In this document: in pieces, positions 41,905 to 50,015 of the stretch
How positions within the stretch are numbered: the first letter of the stretch is position 1
How the letters are laid out: every line of letters begins with the position of its first letter
NCBI RefSeq assembly: GCF_000620785.1
Contig: NZ_JIAI01000018.1
Coordinates: 25,187-89,186 of the forward strand
Direction: 5' to 3'
Length of the DNA stretch: 64,000 nucleotides
From: Actinospineispora acaciae DSM 45401
GTDB lineage: Bacteria; Actinomycetota; Actinomycetes; Mycobacteriales; Pseudonocardiaceae
Notes under the pieces: generated by a model
What the model saw: the letters and a program-made list of their open reading frames with translations, nothing else
Databases searched by the model: none
What the model was told of the DNA's origin: nothing
Program-made: the position numbers and the translations under genes

Positions 41905-43101
41905 ATGAATGACGGTAGTCGAAAGCCAGCATTCTCCGTTGCCGAATACCGCGACCGCGCGGACCGGCTCCGGCGGCGCCTGGCCGAGCGGGACGTCGAC
42001 GCGCTGCTCGTCATCGATCCGGCGAACATCAACTGGCTCACCGGCTACGAGTCGCGGTCGTACTACACGCCGCAGGCGGTCCTGGTCACCACCGAGGACC
42101 CCGAGCCGGTCTGGTTCGGACGTGACATCGACGTGCCGTGCGCGACCTGGACCACGCACCTCCCGCCGGACCGCATCATCGGGTACCCGGACACCTACGT
42201 CACCGACCCGGGCGTGCACGCCTTCGACTTCGTGGCCGAGCTCATCACCGCCCGCCTCCCCGCGCGCGGACGGCTCGCGGTGGAGACCGACGCGTTGAGC
42301 TTCACCCCGCGCGGCTACCGGGGCCTGACCGACCACCTGCCGTCGGCGACCGTCACCGACGGCACCGGGATCGTCAACCGCCTGCGCGCTGTCAAGTCCG
42401 ACGCCGAGCTGACCTACATGCGCCAGGCCGGCCAGATCGCGATGCGCGCGATGGAACGGGCAACCGAGGTGATCCGCCCCGGCGTGCGCGAGTGCGACGC
42501 GATGGCCGAGATCTACCACGCCCTGCTCACCGGGCTGCCCGAGTTCGGCGGCGACATCCCGATCACCCCCAACATCGCCACCGGGCGGCAGACGGACTCC
42601 CCGCACCTCACCTGGAGCGACGCGCCCTTCGCCGCCGACACGCCGGTGAACCTGGAGCTCGCCGGCTGCCGGCACCGCTACCACTCGGCGCTGTCCCGCG
42701 GCTACGTGCTCGGCCGGCCCTCGCCCGAGCTGGTCGACACCGCCTCGGTCGTGCTGGACGGCTACCTGGCCGCGTTCGACGAGCTGCGTCCCGGCCGCGA
42801 ATGTCGTGACGTCGCCGAGGCGTGGACCAAGGCCACCCAGGGGCGTGGCGTCACCAAGGACTCGCGGATCGGCTACACCATCGGGATCGGCTACCCGTCC
42901 GGCTCGTGGAGCGAGCGGGCCGCGTCGCTGTTCCCCAACGACCGCACGCCGATCGAGGCCAACATGACCTTCCACGTCATGTTGGGGGTCTGGACGCCCA
43001 ACACGGGCGGGTACGTCTTCAGCGAGACCGTCCTGGTCACCGACGACCGGCCGGAGCCGCTGACCACCGCCGCGCGTGAGCTGGCGCGGCTGGGCACCTG
43101 A
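41905..43101 (+). CDS. doeA: M24-family hydrolase, ectoine-hydrolase-like (DoeA/EutD)
   Basis: This 398-residue protein of the M24 (pita-bread) family resembles ectoine hydrolase DoeA: 'LLVIDPANINWLTGYESRSY', 'IIGYPDTYVTDPGVHAFDFV', 'SPHLTWSD', 'GVTKDSRIGYTIGIGYPSGS' and 'MTFHVMLGVW'. The usual metal-binding Asp motif is replaced by 'NLELAG', as in creatinase-type members that work without metal. DoeA opens the ring of ectoine or hydroxyectoine; creatinase-like amide hydrolysis is an alternative. ATG 41905 has GGAGAG upstream. An MHS transporter, dehydratase and RidA follow in one operon. Confidence 0.75.
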   Translation: MNDGSRKPAFSVAEYRDRADRLRRRLAERDVDALLVIDPANINWLTGYESRSYYTPQAVLVTTEDPEPVWFGRDIDVPCATWTTHLPPDRIIGYPDTYVTDPGVHAFDFVAELITARLPARGRLAVETDALSFTPRGYRGLTDHLPSATVTDGTGIVNRLRAVKSDAELTYMRQAGQIAMRAMERATEVIRPGVRECDAMAEIYHALLTGLPEFGGDIPITPNIATGRQTDSPHLTWSDAPFAADTPVNLELAGCRHRYHSALSRGYVLGRPSPELVDTASVVLDGYLAAFDELRPGRECRDVAEAWTKATQGRGVTKDSRIGYTIGIGYPSGSWSERAASLFPNDRTPIEANMTFHVMLGVWTPNTGGYVFSETVLVTDDRPEPLTTAARELARLGT

Positions 43102-43149
43102 CGCCGAGCACCCCGACGCAGCCGAGCTGATCGCAAGGAGGCCATCAGC

Positions 43150-44490
43150 ATGAGCACGGCACGCCACCGCCCGTCCGTGGACACCCGGCCGGGCGGCACA
43201 ACACCCACGCTCACCAGGGCGGAGACCGTCAAGGTCACCGTCGGCGCGACCGCCGGAACGGTGCTCGAATGGTACGACTACTTCCTGTTCGGCACGCTGG
43301 CCGCGCTCGTGTTCAACCGGCTGTTCTTCCCCGACGTGACCCCGATGACGGGCATCCTGCTGTCGTTGAGCACCTTCTCGGTCGGGTTCCTCGGCAGGCC
43401 GCTGGGCGGGATCGTCTTCGGCCACATCGGTGACCGGCACGGCCGGCTGGTGGCGTTCCGGGTCTCGCTGGTGCTCGCCGGCGGCGCGACCCTCGCCATG
43501 GGGCTGTTGCCGACCTACGCCTCGGCCGGGCTGGTCGCGCCGGCGTTGCTGGTGCTGCTGCGTTTCGTCCAGGGTGTCGGCCTCGGCGGCGAGTACGGCG
43601 GCGCGACCATCGTCATGGCGGAGGCGGCGCGACCGCGCCGGCGCGGGTTCGTCGCGAGCTGGGCGCAGTGGGCCGCGCCGGCCGGCCAGCTGCTGGGGCT
43701 CGGCGCCGTCGGCCTGATGTCGGCCGCCCTGCCCGAGGCCGCCTTCCGCGAGTGGGGATGGCGGGTGCCCTTCCTGGTCAGCGCCGTGCTCGTCGTCCTG
43801 GGCTACTACCTGCGCCTGCGCATGGTGGAGACCGAGCAGCTCCGCCGGTACCTCAGCGCCACCAACCGGGAGCGCAGCCCGCTGCGCCAGGTGCTGACCG
43901 ACCACCGGAAGGCGTTGCTGATCACGATCGGCAGCCGCATGTCCTCCGACGTCACGATCTACGTGGTGTCCGTGTTCTCGCTGGCCTACCTCACCACCGC
44001 GCTCGGCGTCTCCTCGGACGTGGCCCTCTCGGCGGTGATCGTCGGCAACGCGCTGCAGATGATCGTGATCCCGCTGGGCGCGATCGTCGGGGACAGGATC
44101 GGCCGCCGGCCGGTGTACGTGTTCGGCGCGGTCGCGGCCGGCGCCTGGGGCTTCGCGTTCTTCCCGCTGCTCGGCACCAGGGGCACGGTCCCGATCATGG
44201 TCGCGATCTGCGGCGGGCTGGTGGCGCAGGCGATTGTGTCGTCCGGTCACGCCGCCTTCCACGTCGAGCGGTTCACCACGAACGTCCGCTACAGCGGCGT
44301 GTCGGTGGGGTACCAGCTCGGCGGGGTCATCGGCGGCGGCATCGCGCCGACCGTGGCGTTCGGGCTCTTCGCCGCGTTCGACTCCTGGGTTCCGGTGGCC
44401 GTCTACCTGGCCGTGGCCGCCGTCGCCACCATCGTCGCGGCCGCGCTCGCCGAGGAACGGAACCGGATCTCCCTGGACGAGGTCCCGTGA
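43150..44490 (+). CDS. MHS-family MFS transporter (ProP/ShiA class)
   Basis: This 446-residue symporter of the metabolite:H+ group has 'GTVLEWYDYFLFGTLAALVF', the loop motif 'GHIGDRHGRLVAFR' and 'LRFVQGVGLGGEYGGA'. Members import osmolytes (ProP), shikimate, alpha-ketoglutarate or citrate. ATG 43150 follows AAGGAGG. In this operon it probably brings in the substrate of the DoeA-like hydrolase. Its last 4 bp overlap the dehydratase start. Confidence 0.9.
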   Translation: MSTARHRPSVDTRPGGTTPTLTRAETVKVTVGATAGTVLEWYDYFLFGTLAALVFNRLFFPDVTPMTGILLSLSTFSVGFLGRPLGGIVFGHIGDRHGRLVAFRVSLVLAGGATLAMGLLPTYASAGLVAPALLVLLRFVQGVGLGGEYGGATIVMAEAARPRRRGFVASWAQWAAPAGQLLGLGAVGLMSAALPEAAFREWGWRVPFLVSAVLVVLGYYLRLRMVETEQLRRYLSATNRERSPLRQVLTDHRKALLITIGSRMSSDVTIYVVSVFSLAYLTTALGVSSDVALSAVIVGNALQMIVIPLGAIVGDRIGRRPVYVFGAVAAGAWGFAFFPLLGTRGTVPIMVAICGGLVAQAIVSSGHAAFHVERFTTNVRYSGVSVGYQLGGVIGGGIAPTVAFGLFAAFDSWVPVAVYLAVAAVATIVAAALAEERNRISLDEVP

Positions 44491-45407
44491 CCTCCTTACC
44501 CGGTCTCGACGACATCCTCACCGCCCGCGCGCGGCTGGCCGGGCGGACGCGGCTGGTCGCCCTGGAGCGGGCCGGTGCCGACGTGTGGTGGGCGTGTGAG
44601 TACCGGCAGCCCACCGGCAGCTTCAAGATCCGTGGCGCGACCAATGCCGTGCTGGCCGCCGCGCACCGAGGCGCGACCGCGGTGACCACCGCGTCCACCG
44701 GCAACCATGCGCGGGCGGTCACCCATGTCGCGCGGGCCGAGGGGCTGGGCGTCACCGCGTTCGTCTCTCGCGGGGTGGCCGCGTCCCGGGTGCGCGCCCT
44801 GGAACGGGCCGGGGCTCGCGTCGATCGTCGCGCGGCGGACCAGGCGGAGGCGATCGCGCGGGCCGAGGCGGCCGCTGTGGAGCGCGGGCAGGTCTTCGTT
44901 CCGCCCTTCGACGACCCGGAGGTGATCGCCGGTCAGGGCACGCTGGGCCTGGAGCTGGGGGAGGCCCTGCCGGACCTGGACGTGGTGGTCGTCCCGGTCT
45001 CCGGCGGGGGGCTGGCCGCCGGGGTGGGGCTGGCGTTGCGCGGCCGGTACCCCGGGGTGCGGCTGGTCGGCGTGGGCGCCGAGCGGGCTCCGGCGATGGC
45101 GCGGTCGCTGGCGGCGGGGCGCCCGGTCGCCGTCGCCGAGGAGAGCACGGTGGCCACGTCCCTGATGGGTGATCTCGGTGCGGACAACCGCTTCAGCTTC
45201 GCCGTGTGCCGAGAGGTGATCGACGAGCTGGTTCTGGTCTCCGACGACGACCTGCTTGCCGCCACCGGCGCCCTGCACGCGGCCGGCCATCGCGTCGAAC
45301 CCGCCGCGGCGGCGGGCGCGGCGCTGCTGCCTCGCGTCACCGGTCGCCGGGTGGCGGTGGTGCTCACCGGGCGCGCCGACGCCCCCGACGAAGGGAAGGA
45401 ACCATGA
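44487..45407 (+). CDS. Serine/threonine-dehydratase-like PLP enzyme (EutB-like)
   Basis: This 306-residue fold-type II PLP enzyme has the PLP Lys in 'QPTGSFKIRGATNA', substrate loop 'TTASTGNHARAVTHVA' and phosphate-binding Gly loop 'VVPVSGGGLAAGVGLAL'. Dehydratases of this type eliminate water from hydroxy-amino acids. In hydroxyectoine degradation the EutB homologue accompanies the DoeA-type hydrolase. GTG 44487 overlaps the transporter stop by 4 bp, and the RidA gene overlaps its own stop. Release of an enamine/imine from this enzyme would explain the RidA partner. Confidence 0.83.
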   Translation: MTSLPGLDDILTARARLAGRTRLVALERAGADVWWACEYRQPTGSFKIRGATNAVLAAAHRGATAVTTASTGNHARAVTHVARAEGLGVTAFVSRGVAASRVRALERAGARVDRRAADQAEAIARAEAAAVERGQVFVPPFDDPEVIAGQGTLGLELGEALPDLDVVVVPVSGGGLAAGVGLALRGRYPGVRLVGVGAERAPAMARSLAAGRPVAVAEESTVATSLMGDLGADNRFSFAVCREVIDELVLVSDDDLLAATGALHAAGHRVEPAAAAGAALLPRVTGRRVAVVLTGRADAPDEGKEP

Positions 45408-45769
45408 CGACCACCCCCACGCCCTCCGGGCACTACGCCCTCGCGGTGCGCCGAGGCGACTGGCTGTTCGTCGCGGGGCAGACCGGCGAGGACGCCCTCG
45501 GTGACCTGGGAGACCTCGCCGAGCAGACCGGTGGGGCGGTGGCCAACATCGCGGCCGTCCTCGCTGCCCACGGCGCCACCCTCGACGACGTCGTCCGCAT
45601 GACCTGCTACCTCGTGGGCCTGCCCGACCCCGGCGTGTTCACGGAGTTCGATCGGGCGTACTCGGCGTCCCTCGGCGACCGCCACCCCGCGCGCACCACC
45701 GTCGGCGTCGCGGGCCTACCCGCCGGCGAGCTCATCGAGATCGAGGCCACCGCCGTGATCCCCGGATGA
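45404..45769 (+). CDS. ridA: RidA/YjgF-family imine deaminase
   Basis: This 121-residue trimer-forming protein of the RidA/YER057c family has 'GDWLFVAGQTGEDALGDLGD', 'VANIAAVLAAHGATLDDVVR', and Arg plus 'IEIEATAVIP' in the C-terminal active-site strand. It hydrolyses reactive enamine/imine intermediates to keto acids. ATGA overlap with the dehydratase gene implies coupled expression and fits deamination of the dehydratase product. Its final 38 bp overlap the convergent alpha/beta-hydrolase gene. GGAAGGAA precedes the start. Confidence 0.92.
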   Translation: MTTTPTPSGHYALAVRRGDWLFVAGQTGEDALGDLGDLAEQTGGAVANIAAVLAAHGATLDDVVRMTCYLVGLPDPGVFTEFDRAYSASLGDRHPARTTVGVAGLPAGELIEIEATAVIPG

Positions 45770-46625
45770 CGTCGGCGGCCCTGTGCGGCTGCTCGCGGAA
45801 CGGGAAGTGGCCGCAGTCGCCGAGCACGCGCAGGTCGAGCTCGCCGGGCGTGGTGGCGAGGATGTCCGCCAGCACGGCCAGGCGGTCGAGGTCCACCAAC
45901 GGGTCGGCGGCGCCCGCGAGCAGGGTGATCGGGACGGCGAACCCCTGGTCGCGGGCATGGCCGTAGACGGCGTTGGCGGCGGCGATCCGGTCGGCGCGGA
46001 CGTCGGCGGCCACGTCGAAGTCGTCCTGCCAGCCGAGGGCGGTGGCGTGTGCCGCGCCGGCCGCGTGCTCGGCCAGCAGCGCGAGCAGCTCCGGGGTGAC
46101 GTGCTCCGGCCGGCGCGAGAGCCGCTCCAGCGCCCACCGCTGCGAGCCGGTCGACCACATCGGCCTCGGCGGATGCAGCAGCGTCAGGTTCTCCGGCATG
46201 TCCCCGGTGGGCAGCGCGCCGGTCGGGGAGACCAGGGTGAGCGAGGAGACAGGGGTTCCCCGGCGGCGGGCGAGCAGGAGCCCGACCAGATCGGCGTCGG
46301 CGTGGGTGACGACGGCGGCGCGGCGGACGCCGAGGCGCGCGGCGAGGCCCGCGACCAGGTCGGCCTGGCCGGCGACGGTCAACGCGGACGGGTCGGACGG
46401 CACGGTCCCGCCGGCGCCGGGCAGGTCGGGGGCGATGACCCGGGCGTGCTCACCGGCGAGCGCCGGGAGCAGCGGACGCCACAGGTCGGCGCAGGCGGCG
46501 TACGGGGTGGCTCCGGGCACGCCCCCGTGCAGCAGCAGGATCGCGGCGTCGCCCGCGCCGGCGCGCAGCACCCGGACCTGGTGGGCGCCGACGGTGACCG
46601 TGCCGACGGTGGGCTCAGTAGGCAT
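45732..46625 (-). CDS. Alpha/beta-hydrolase fold protein lacking the serine nucleophile
   Basis: This 297-residue alpha/beta-hydrolase has an oxyanion-loop 'LLLHGGVPGATPYAA', acid residue in 'AGAADPLVDLDRLA' and catalytic His in 'GDCGHFPFREQP'. At the nucleophile elbow, where the neighbouring homologue has 'VGHSRGG', it reads 'VTHADAD', so Ser is replaced by Ala and the glycines are lost. It may be an inactive or non-hydrolytic member, or use another chemistry. It is the last gene of the leftward operon from 49911, overlapping the previous hydrolase by 11 bp and the convergent RidA gene by 38 bp. Confidence 0.8.
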   Translation of the reverse strand: MPTEPTVGTVTVGAHQVRVLRAGAGDAAILLLHGGVPGATPYAACADLWRPLLPALAGEHARVIAPDLPGAGGTVPSDPSALTVAGQADLVAGLAARLGVRRAAVVTHADADLVGLLLARRRGTPVSSLTLVSPTGALPTGDMPENLTLLHPPRPMWSTGSQRWALERLSRRPEHVTPELLALLAEHAAGAAHATALGWQDDFDVAADVRADRIAAANAVYGHARDQGFAVPITLLAGAADPLVDLDRLAVLADILATTPGELDLRVLGDCGHFPFREQPHRAADVIRGSRRWPRSR

Positions 46626-47532
46626 GGTCGATCCTCGTGACGAAGGCGTGCAGCACCTCGTTGAACCAGGCGGGATGCTCGCGGTAGGGGAAGTGCCCGC
46701 ACCTGTTCACGATGGACAGCGTGGTGTCGCGCTCGTGCGCGCTGACCGTGCGGAACAGGTCCAACGCCAGGTCGACCCGGGCGGTGCGGTCGTCGCGGCC
46801 CCAGATGATCTGGGTGGGGCGCTGCAGCCGGCCCTCGGCCAGCCAGCCGATCGTCTCCCGCTTCTCCCGCGCGAGCCGCGGCCAGAACACGCGCTCGAGC
46901 AGGCGGCCGGCGACCACCGTGTCGCGGGCGGCCCGGTAGCCCTCGGCGTTCATGGTCAGGTAGGTGGCGTCCAGCCACTCGTCGGTGACGGTGTCGGGGT
47001 CGTAGCAGTAGCGCTGGTTCACCCAGCGCTTGGCGTCGCGGGTGTCGGGCGGGTACGGGCACCCGGCCAGCGCGACGGCGTTGGTGCCCACGCCGGGGCT
47101 GAGCGTGCCGGAGCTGACCACGGTGAGGGAGCGGACCAGGTCCTGGCGCAGCAGCGCGGCGCGGGTGGCGATGTAGCCGCCCCGGGAGTGGCCGACCAGA
47201 TGCACGGCCCCGAGGTCCAGCGTCTCGACCAGGTCGACCAGGTGCCCTACGACGGCCGCCATCGTGTAGTCGTCCGGTTCGGTGCCGGGGCTGTCGGAGA
47301 AGCCGTGGCCGAGCTTGTCGTAGGCGATCACCCGGTGCGTGCGCGCCAGCTCGGCGAACGTGGTCGACCAGGCGGCGGCGTTGGAGCCCCCGGCCTGGGT
47401 GACCGGGCCGAAGTTGCCGCCGTACACGTAGACCACGGGGATGCCGGTGCCGGCGTCCGCGTACCAGGTGCGTCGGTCGCCGACGGTGACGTAGCGGCCG
47501 GGGCCGACGCCGGGGTAGCTCGGGATGCTCAC
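46615..47532 (-). CDS. Alpha/beta hydrolase (MhpC-like)
   Basis: This 305-residue hydrolase has an intact nucleophile elbow 'HLVGHSRGGYIATRA', acid residue near 'IIWGRDDRTA' and His in 'NRCGHFPYREHP'. The segment 'RVIAYDKLGHGFSDSP' is typical of MhpC/BphD-type C-C bond and ester hydrolases. GTG 47532 overlaps the deacetylase-like gene by 4 bp. It probably cleaves an ester, amide or C-C bond in the same catabolic route as the flanking genes; the substrate is unknown. Confidence 0.86.
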   Translation of the reverse strand: MSIPSYPGVGPGRYVTVGDRRTWYADAGTGIPVVYVYGGNFGPVTQAGGSNAAAWSTTFAELARTHRVIAYDKLGHGFSDSPGTEPDDYTMAAVVGHLVDLVETLDLGAVHLVGHSRGGYIATRAALLRQDLVRSLTVVSSGTLSPGVGTNAVALAGCPYPPDTRDAKRWVNQRYCYDPDTVTDEWLDATYLTMNAEGYRAARDTVVAGRLLERVFWPRLAREKRETIGWLAEGRLQRPTQIIWGRDDRTARVDLALDLFRTVSAHERDTTLSIVNRCGHFPYREHPAWFNEVLHAFVTRIDHAY

Positions 47533-48386
47533 CGCCGGAACCCCTGGTCGAGCGCCCACTCGGCGATCTCGCCCTTGCGCGCCCACCAGACCCCGGGATG
47601 GCGTCGCGCGTGGGCGAGCGCGGCGCGCAGCGCCGGGACGAACGCCGGCCGGCCGCCCATGTGGCAGTGCACGACGATCTCCGCCCAGCCGGGGGCGCCG
47701 GCCACGCCTTCGGCGTAGAGGGTGTCGAAGGTGTCGGTGAAGCCGGCCAGGAACACGTCGGGGCCGTTGGCCGGCATCATCCACTGCACCAGGTCGTTGG
47801 CCGCGATGTTGGTCTTCGGCAGCACTACCAGCGGCCGCCCGTCGACGTCGACCACGAACGGGAGGTCGTCGCTGGCGTCGTCGCCGGTCCAGCGCAGGCC
47901 CTCCTCGACGAGGACGCGCTGGGTGTCGGGGGAGCCCTGGTTGCCGGGGCCGGACCAGCCGCTCGGCCGCTGCCCGCCCGCCGCGTCGCCGATCGCGTCC
48001 AGCGTGCGCCGCACCAGCTCCCGGTCGGTCTCCAGGTCCTGGGCCATCACGATGTCGTTGGCCCAGCCGTGCGCGACCAGCTCGTGGCCGTCGGCGCGGA
48101 TGGCCTCGATGACCCCGGGGTGCGCTCGAGCGGCGAGCCCGGACACCGAGAAGCCCACCGGCACGTCCTGCTCGGCGAACAGGTCGAGCAGCCGCCACAC
48201 GCCGGCGCGCGCACCGTAGTCGCCGAACGACAGCGAGAAGTGGTCCACCCCGCCGTCCCGGTACTCCTGGCGGTACTGGCTGTGCCGTTCGAAGCTCTCG
48301 AAGGCGACGCTGACCGACACCGCGATGGTCGCCCCGTCGGGCCAGTGCACGGTGCGGGGGCGGCGTGGCCGGATGGGCCGTGGCAT
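47529..48386 (-). CDS. Polysaccharide-deacetylase/PuuE-allantoinase-fold protein
   Basis: This 285-residue NodB-homology protein has 'ATIAVSVSVAFESFERHSQY', 'VPVGFSVSGLAARAHPGVIE', 'HELVAHGWANDIVMAQDLET' and 'IVVHCHMGGRPAFVPALRAA'. The arrangement is closer to the PuuE/amide-hydrolase branch than to cell-wall chitin deacetylases, and no signal peptide is seen, so it acts in the cytoplasm. Members hydrolyse C-N bonds in allantoin-like or formamide compounds. It follows a 29-residue membrane peptide and an MFS gene in the same operon and is coupled to the MhpC-like gene. Confidence 0.82.
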   Translation of the reverse strand: MPRPIRPRRPRTVHWPDGATIAVSVSVAFESFERHSQYRQEYRDGGVDHFSLSFGDYGARAGVWRLLDLFAEQDVPVGFSVSGLAARAHPGVIEAIRADGHELVAHGWANDIVMAQDLETDRELVRRTLDAIGDAAGGQRPSGWSGPGNQGSPDTQRVLVEEGLRWTGDDASDDLPFVVDVDGRPLVVLPKTNIAANDLVQWMMPANGPDVFLAGFTDTFDTLYAEGVAGAPGWAEIVVHCHMGGRPAFVPALRAALAHARRHPGVWWARKGEIAEWALDQGFRR

Positions 48387-48418
48387 GAACGCTCCTCTAC
48401 TGATCGACTTCGGGGCTC

Positions 48419-48508
48419 TCAGCGCTGTCGCCAGACGATGCCGAGCATCACCAGGGTGGCGAGGGTGACGGCCAGGCAGGCCACGAGCACGGCTGTCGCG
48501 AACGGCAT
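48419..48508 (-). CDS. 29-residue single-span membrane peptide
   Basis: This short frame starts at ATG 48508, preceded by the near-perfect ribosome site AGGAGGAACC, and ends at TGA 48419. The peptide is one hydrophobic helix ('TAVLVACLAVTLATLVMLGI') ending in 'VWRQR', so it should sit in the inner membrane with its positive end in the cytoplasm. It lies 8 bp after the MFS stop and 32 bp before the deacetylase-like gene. Similar tiny subunits accompany some transporters, so it may be an MFS accessory subunit; that is inference. Confidence 0.7.
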   Translation of the reverse strand: MPFATAVLVACLAVTLATLVMLGIVWRQR

Positions 48509-48516
48509 GGTTCCTC

Positions 48517-49911
48517 CTACCTGTTCCTGGCGCCGGCGAGCAGGTGTCCGAGGTAGGTTCGGCGTAGCGACGGCTCGACCAGGCCGAAGCAGCACAGCGC
48601 GGACAGCGCGGCGGCGCCGGCGAAGGCCAGGAACACCGGCCAGTACTGGGGCCCGTCCGGCCCGTGCAGCACCAGCATGCCGGCGAGCGGCTGGGCGAAC
48701 GCGCTGCCGATGCTGGCGACGAAGATGGTCGCGCCGGCCACCCGCCCGACCACCCCGGGGGTGAGCAGCTCGGCGACGTAGGCCGGGGTGAGCACGGCCA
48801 GCGGGGACCACATGGCGAAGAACCCGGCGATCCCGAGCAGGGCGAACAGGACGCCGGCGGGCACCCCCCTCGGCAGCAGGGCCGCCGCCACGATCGCGGC
48901 GGCCGCGACGATCCCGCCGAGCAGCCAGACCGGGGTGCGCTTGAGCCCGAACACCGTGTCCGACAGCGCGCCCCCGGCCAGCGTGCCCAGGACCGTGCCG
49001 GCCCAGAACACCGACGCCATCGCGCCGGCGGTGAACAGGGGCATGCCGAGCTGCTGCACCCCGTAGGTGGGCAGCCAGGACGACAGCCCCCACACCTCGA
49101 ACGAGGCGAAGAACATCGCCGAGGCCAGCAGCGCCACGTTGCGGTTCCCCAGCGCCTGGCGGTAGGAGATCGGGCGCTCGCCGGGCGGCAGCTCGTCGGC
49201 CGAGCGGGCCCGGGTCGGGTCGGTCACGGTGCCGACCCGGTCCGCGCCGCCCGAGCCGTAGATGGTCACCAGCTCGGCGCGCGAGACCCGGGGGCTGTTC
49301 TCCGGGCGGTCGAACACGTAGCGGTGGATCAGCGCGAGCAGCGGCAGCCCGAAGAAGGAGATGATCACGAACGGCCACCGCCAGGAGCCCGTCGCCTCGG
49401 CGAGCGGCACCGCGACCAGCGGGGCGATGATCGCGCCGGCGGTGTTGCCGGTCTGGTGGATCGCGTGCGCGCGGCCCCGGGTGCGGGCCGGGAACCACAT
49501 GGCGATGAGCCGGGAGGCCGCCGTGTACTCGAAGCCCAGCGTGAACCCGAAGATCGCATTGCGGACCAGCAGGTCGGTGAAGGTGTGGGTGAACGCGATC
49601 GTCCAGGTGAACGTGGTGAACGCCGCCGCCGACAACGCCAGCGACCGCCGGGCGCCGAGCACGTCCGTCACATAGCCGGCCAGCGGCTGGGACAGCGCGT
49701 AGGTCAGGTAGAACGCGAACAGGATCCAGCCGAGCTGCGCGGTGTTCAGCGCCAGCGAGGCGGCCATCAACGGCAGCAGCGCGGACGTCTTGACCCGGTC
49801 CAGATAGTTGACGAAGTAGGTCAGCCAGTTCGTGGTCAGCATCTGGTAGCGCCGCTGCGCCCACCACGCGGTGTTATACGTTGGGCGGACGTCGTCCGCG
49901 GTGGCCGTCAT
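48517..49911 (-). CDS. MFS transporter (ACS-like)
   Basis: This 464-residue MFS protein has 'NWLTYFVNYLDRVKTSALLP', 'YALSQPLAGYVTDVLGARRS' and 'RLIAMWFPARTRGRAHAIHQ', the pattern of anion:cation symporters that import organic anions. The central loop (residues ~205-245) is hydrophilic and acidic. It is the first gene of the leftward operon and diverges from the double-AsnC regulator at 50016. It probably imports the substrate for the hydrolases encoded downstream. A 29-residue membrane peptide follows after 8 bp. Confidence 0.87.
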   Translation of the reverse strand: MTATADDVRPTYNTAWWAQRRYQMLTTNWLTYFVNYLDRVKTSALLPLMAASLALNTAQLGWILFAFYLTYALSQPLAGYVTDVLGARRSLALSAAAFTTFTWTIAFTHTFTDLLVRNAIFGFTLGFEYTAASRLIAMWFPARTRGRAHAIHQTGNTAGAIIAPLVAVPLAEATGSWRWPFVIISFFGLPLLALIHRYVFDRPENSPRVSRAELVTIYGSGGADRVGTVTDPTRARSADELPPGERPISYRQALGNRNVALLASAMFFASFEVWGLSSWLPTYGVQQLGMPLFTAGAMASVFWAGTVLGTLAGGALSDTVFGLKRTPVWLLGGIVAAAAIVAAALLPRGVPAGVLFALLGIAGFFAMWSPLAVLTPAYVAELLTPGVVGRVAGATIFVASIGSAFAQPLAGMLVLHGPDGPQYWPVFLAFAGAAALSALCCFGLVEPSLRRTYLGHLLAGARNR

Positions 49912-50015
49912 CCCGGGAACCTCCTTCGGTTGTGCCGGGGATCGGCGGTCGACGCTAGCCGGGCGGCGGGAAGTGGCAGGGAAAACTCCGGATACGTCTG
50001 TGGCGGAGCGGTCGC

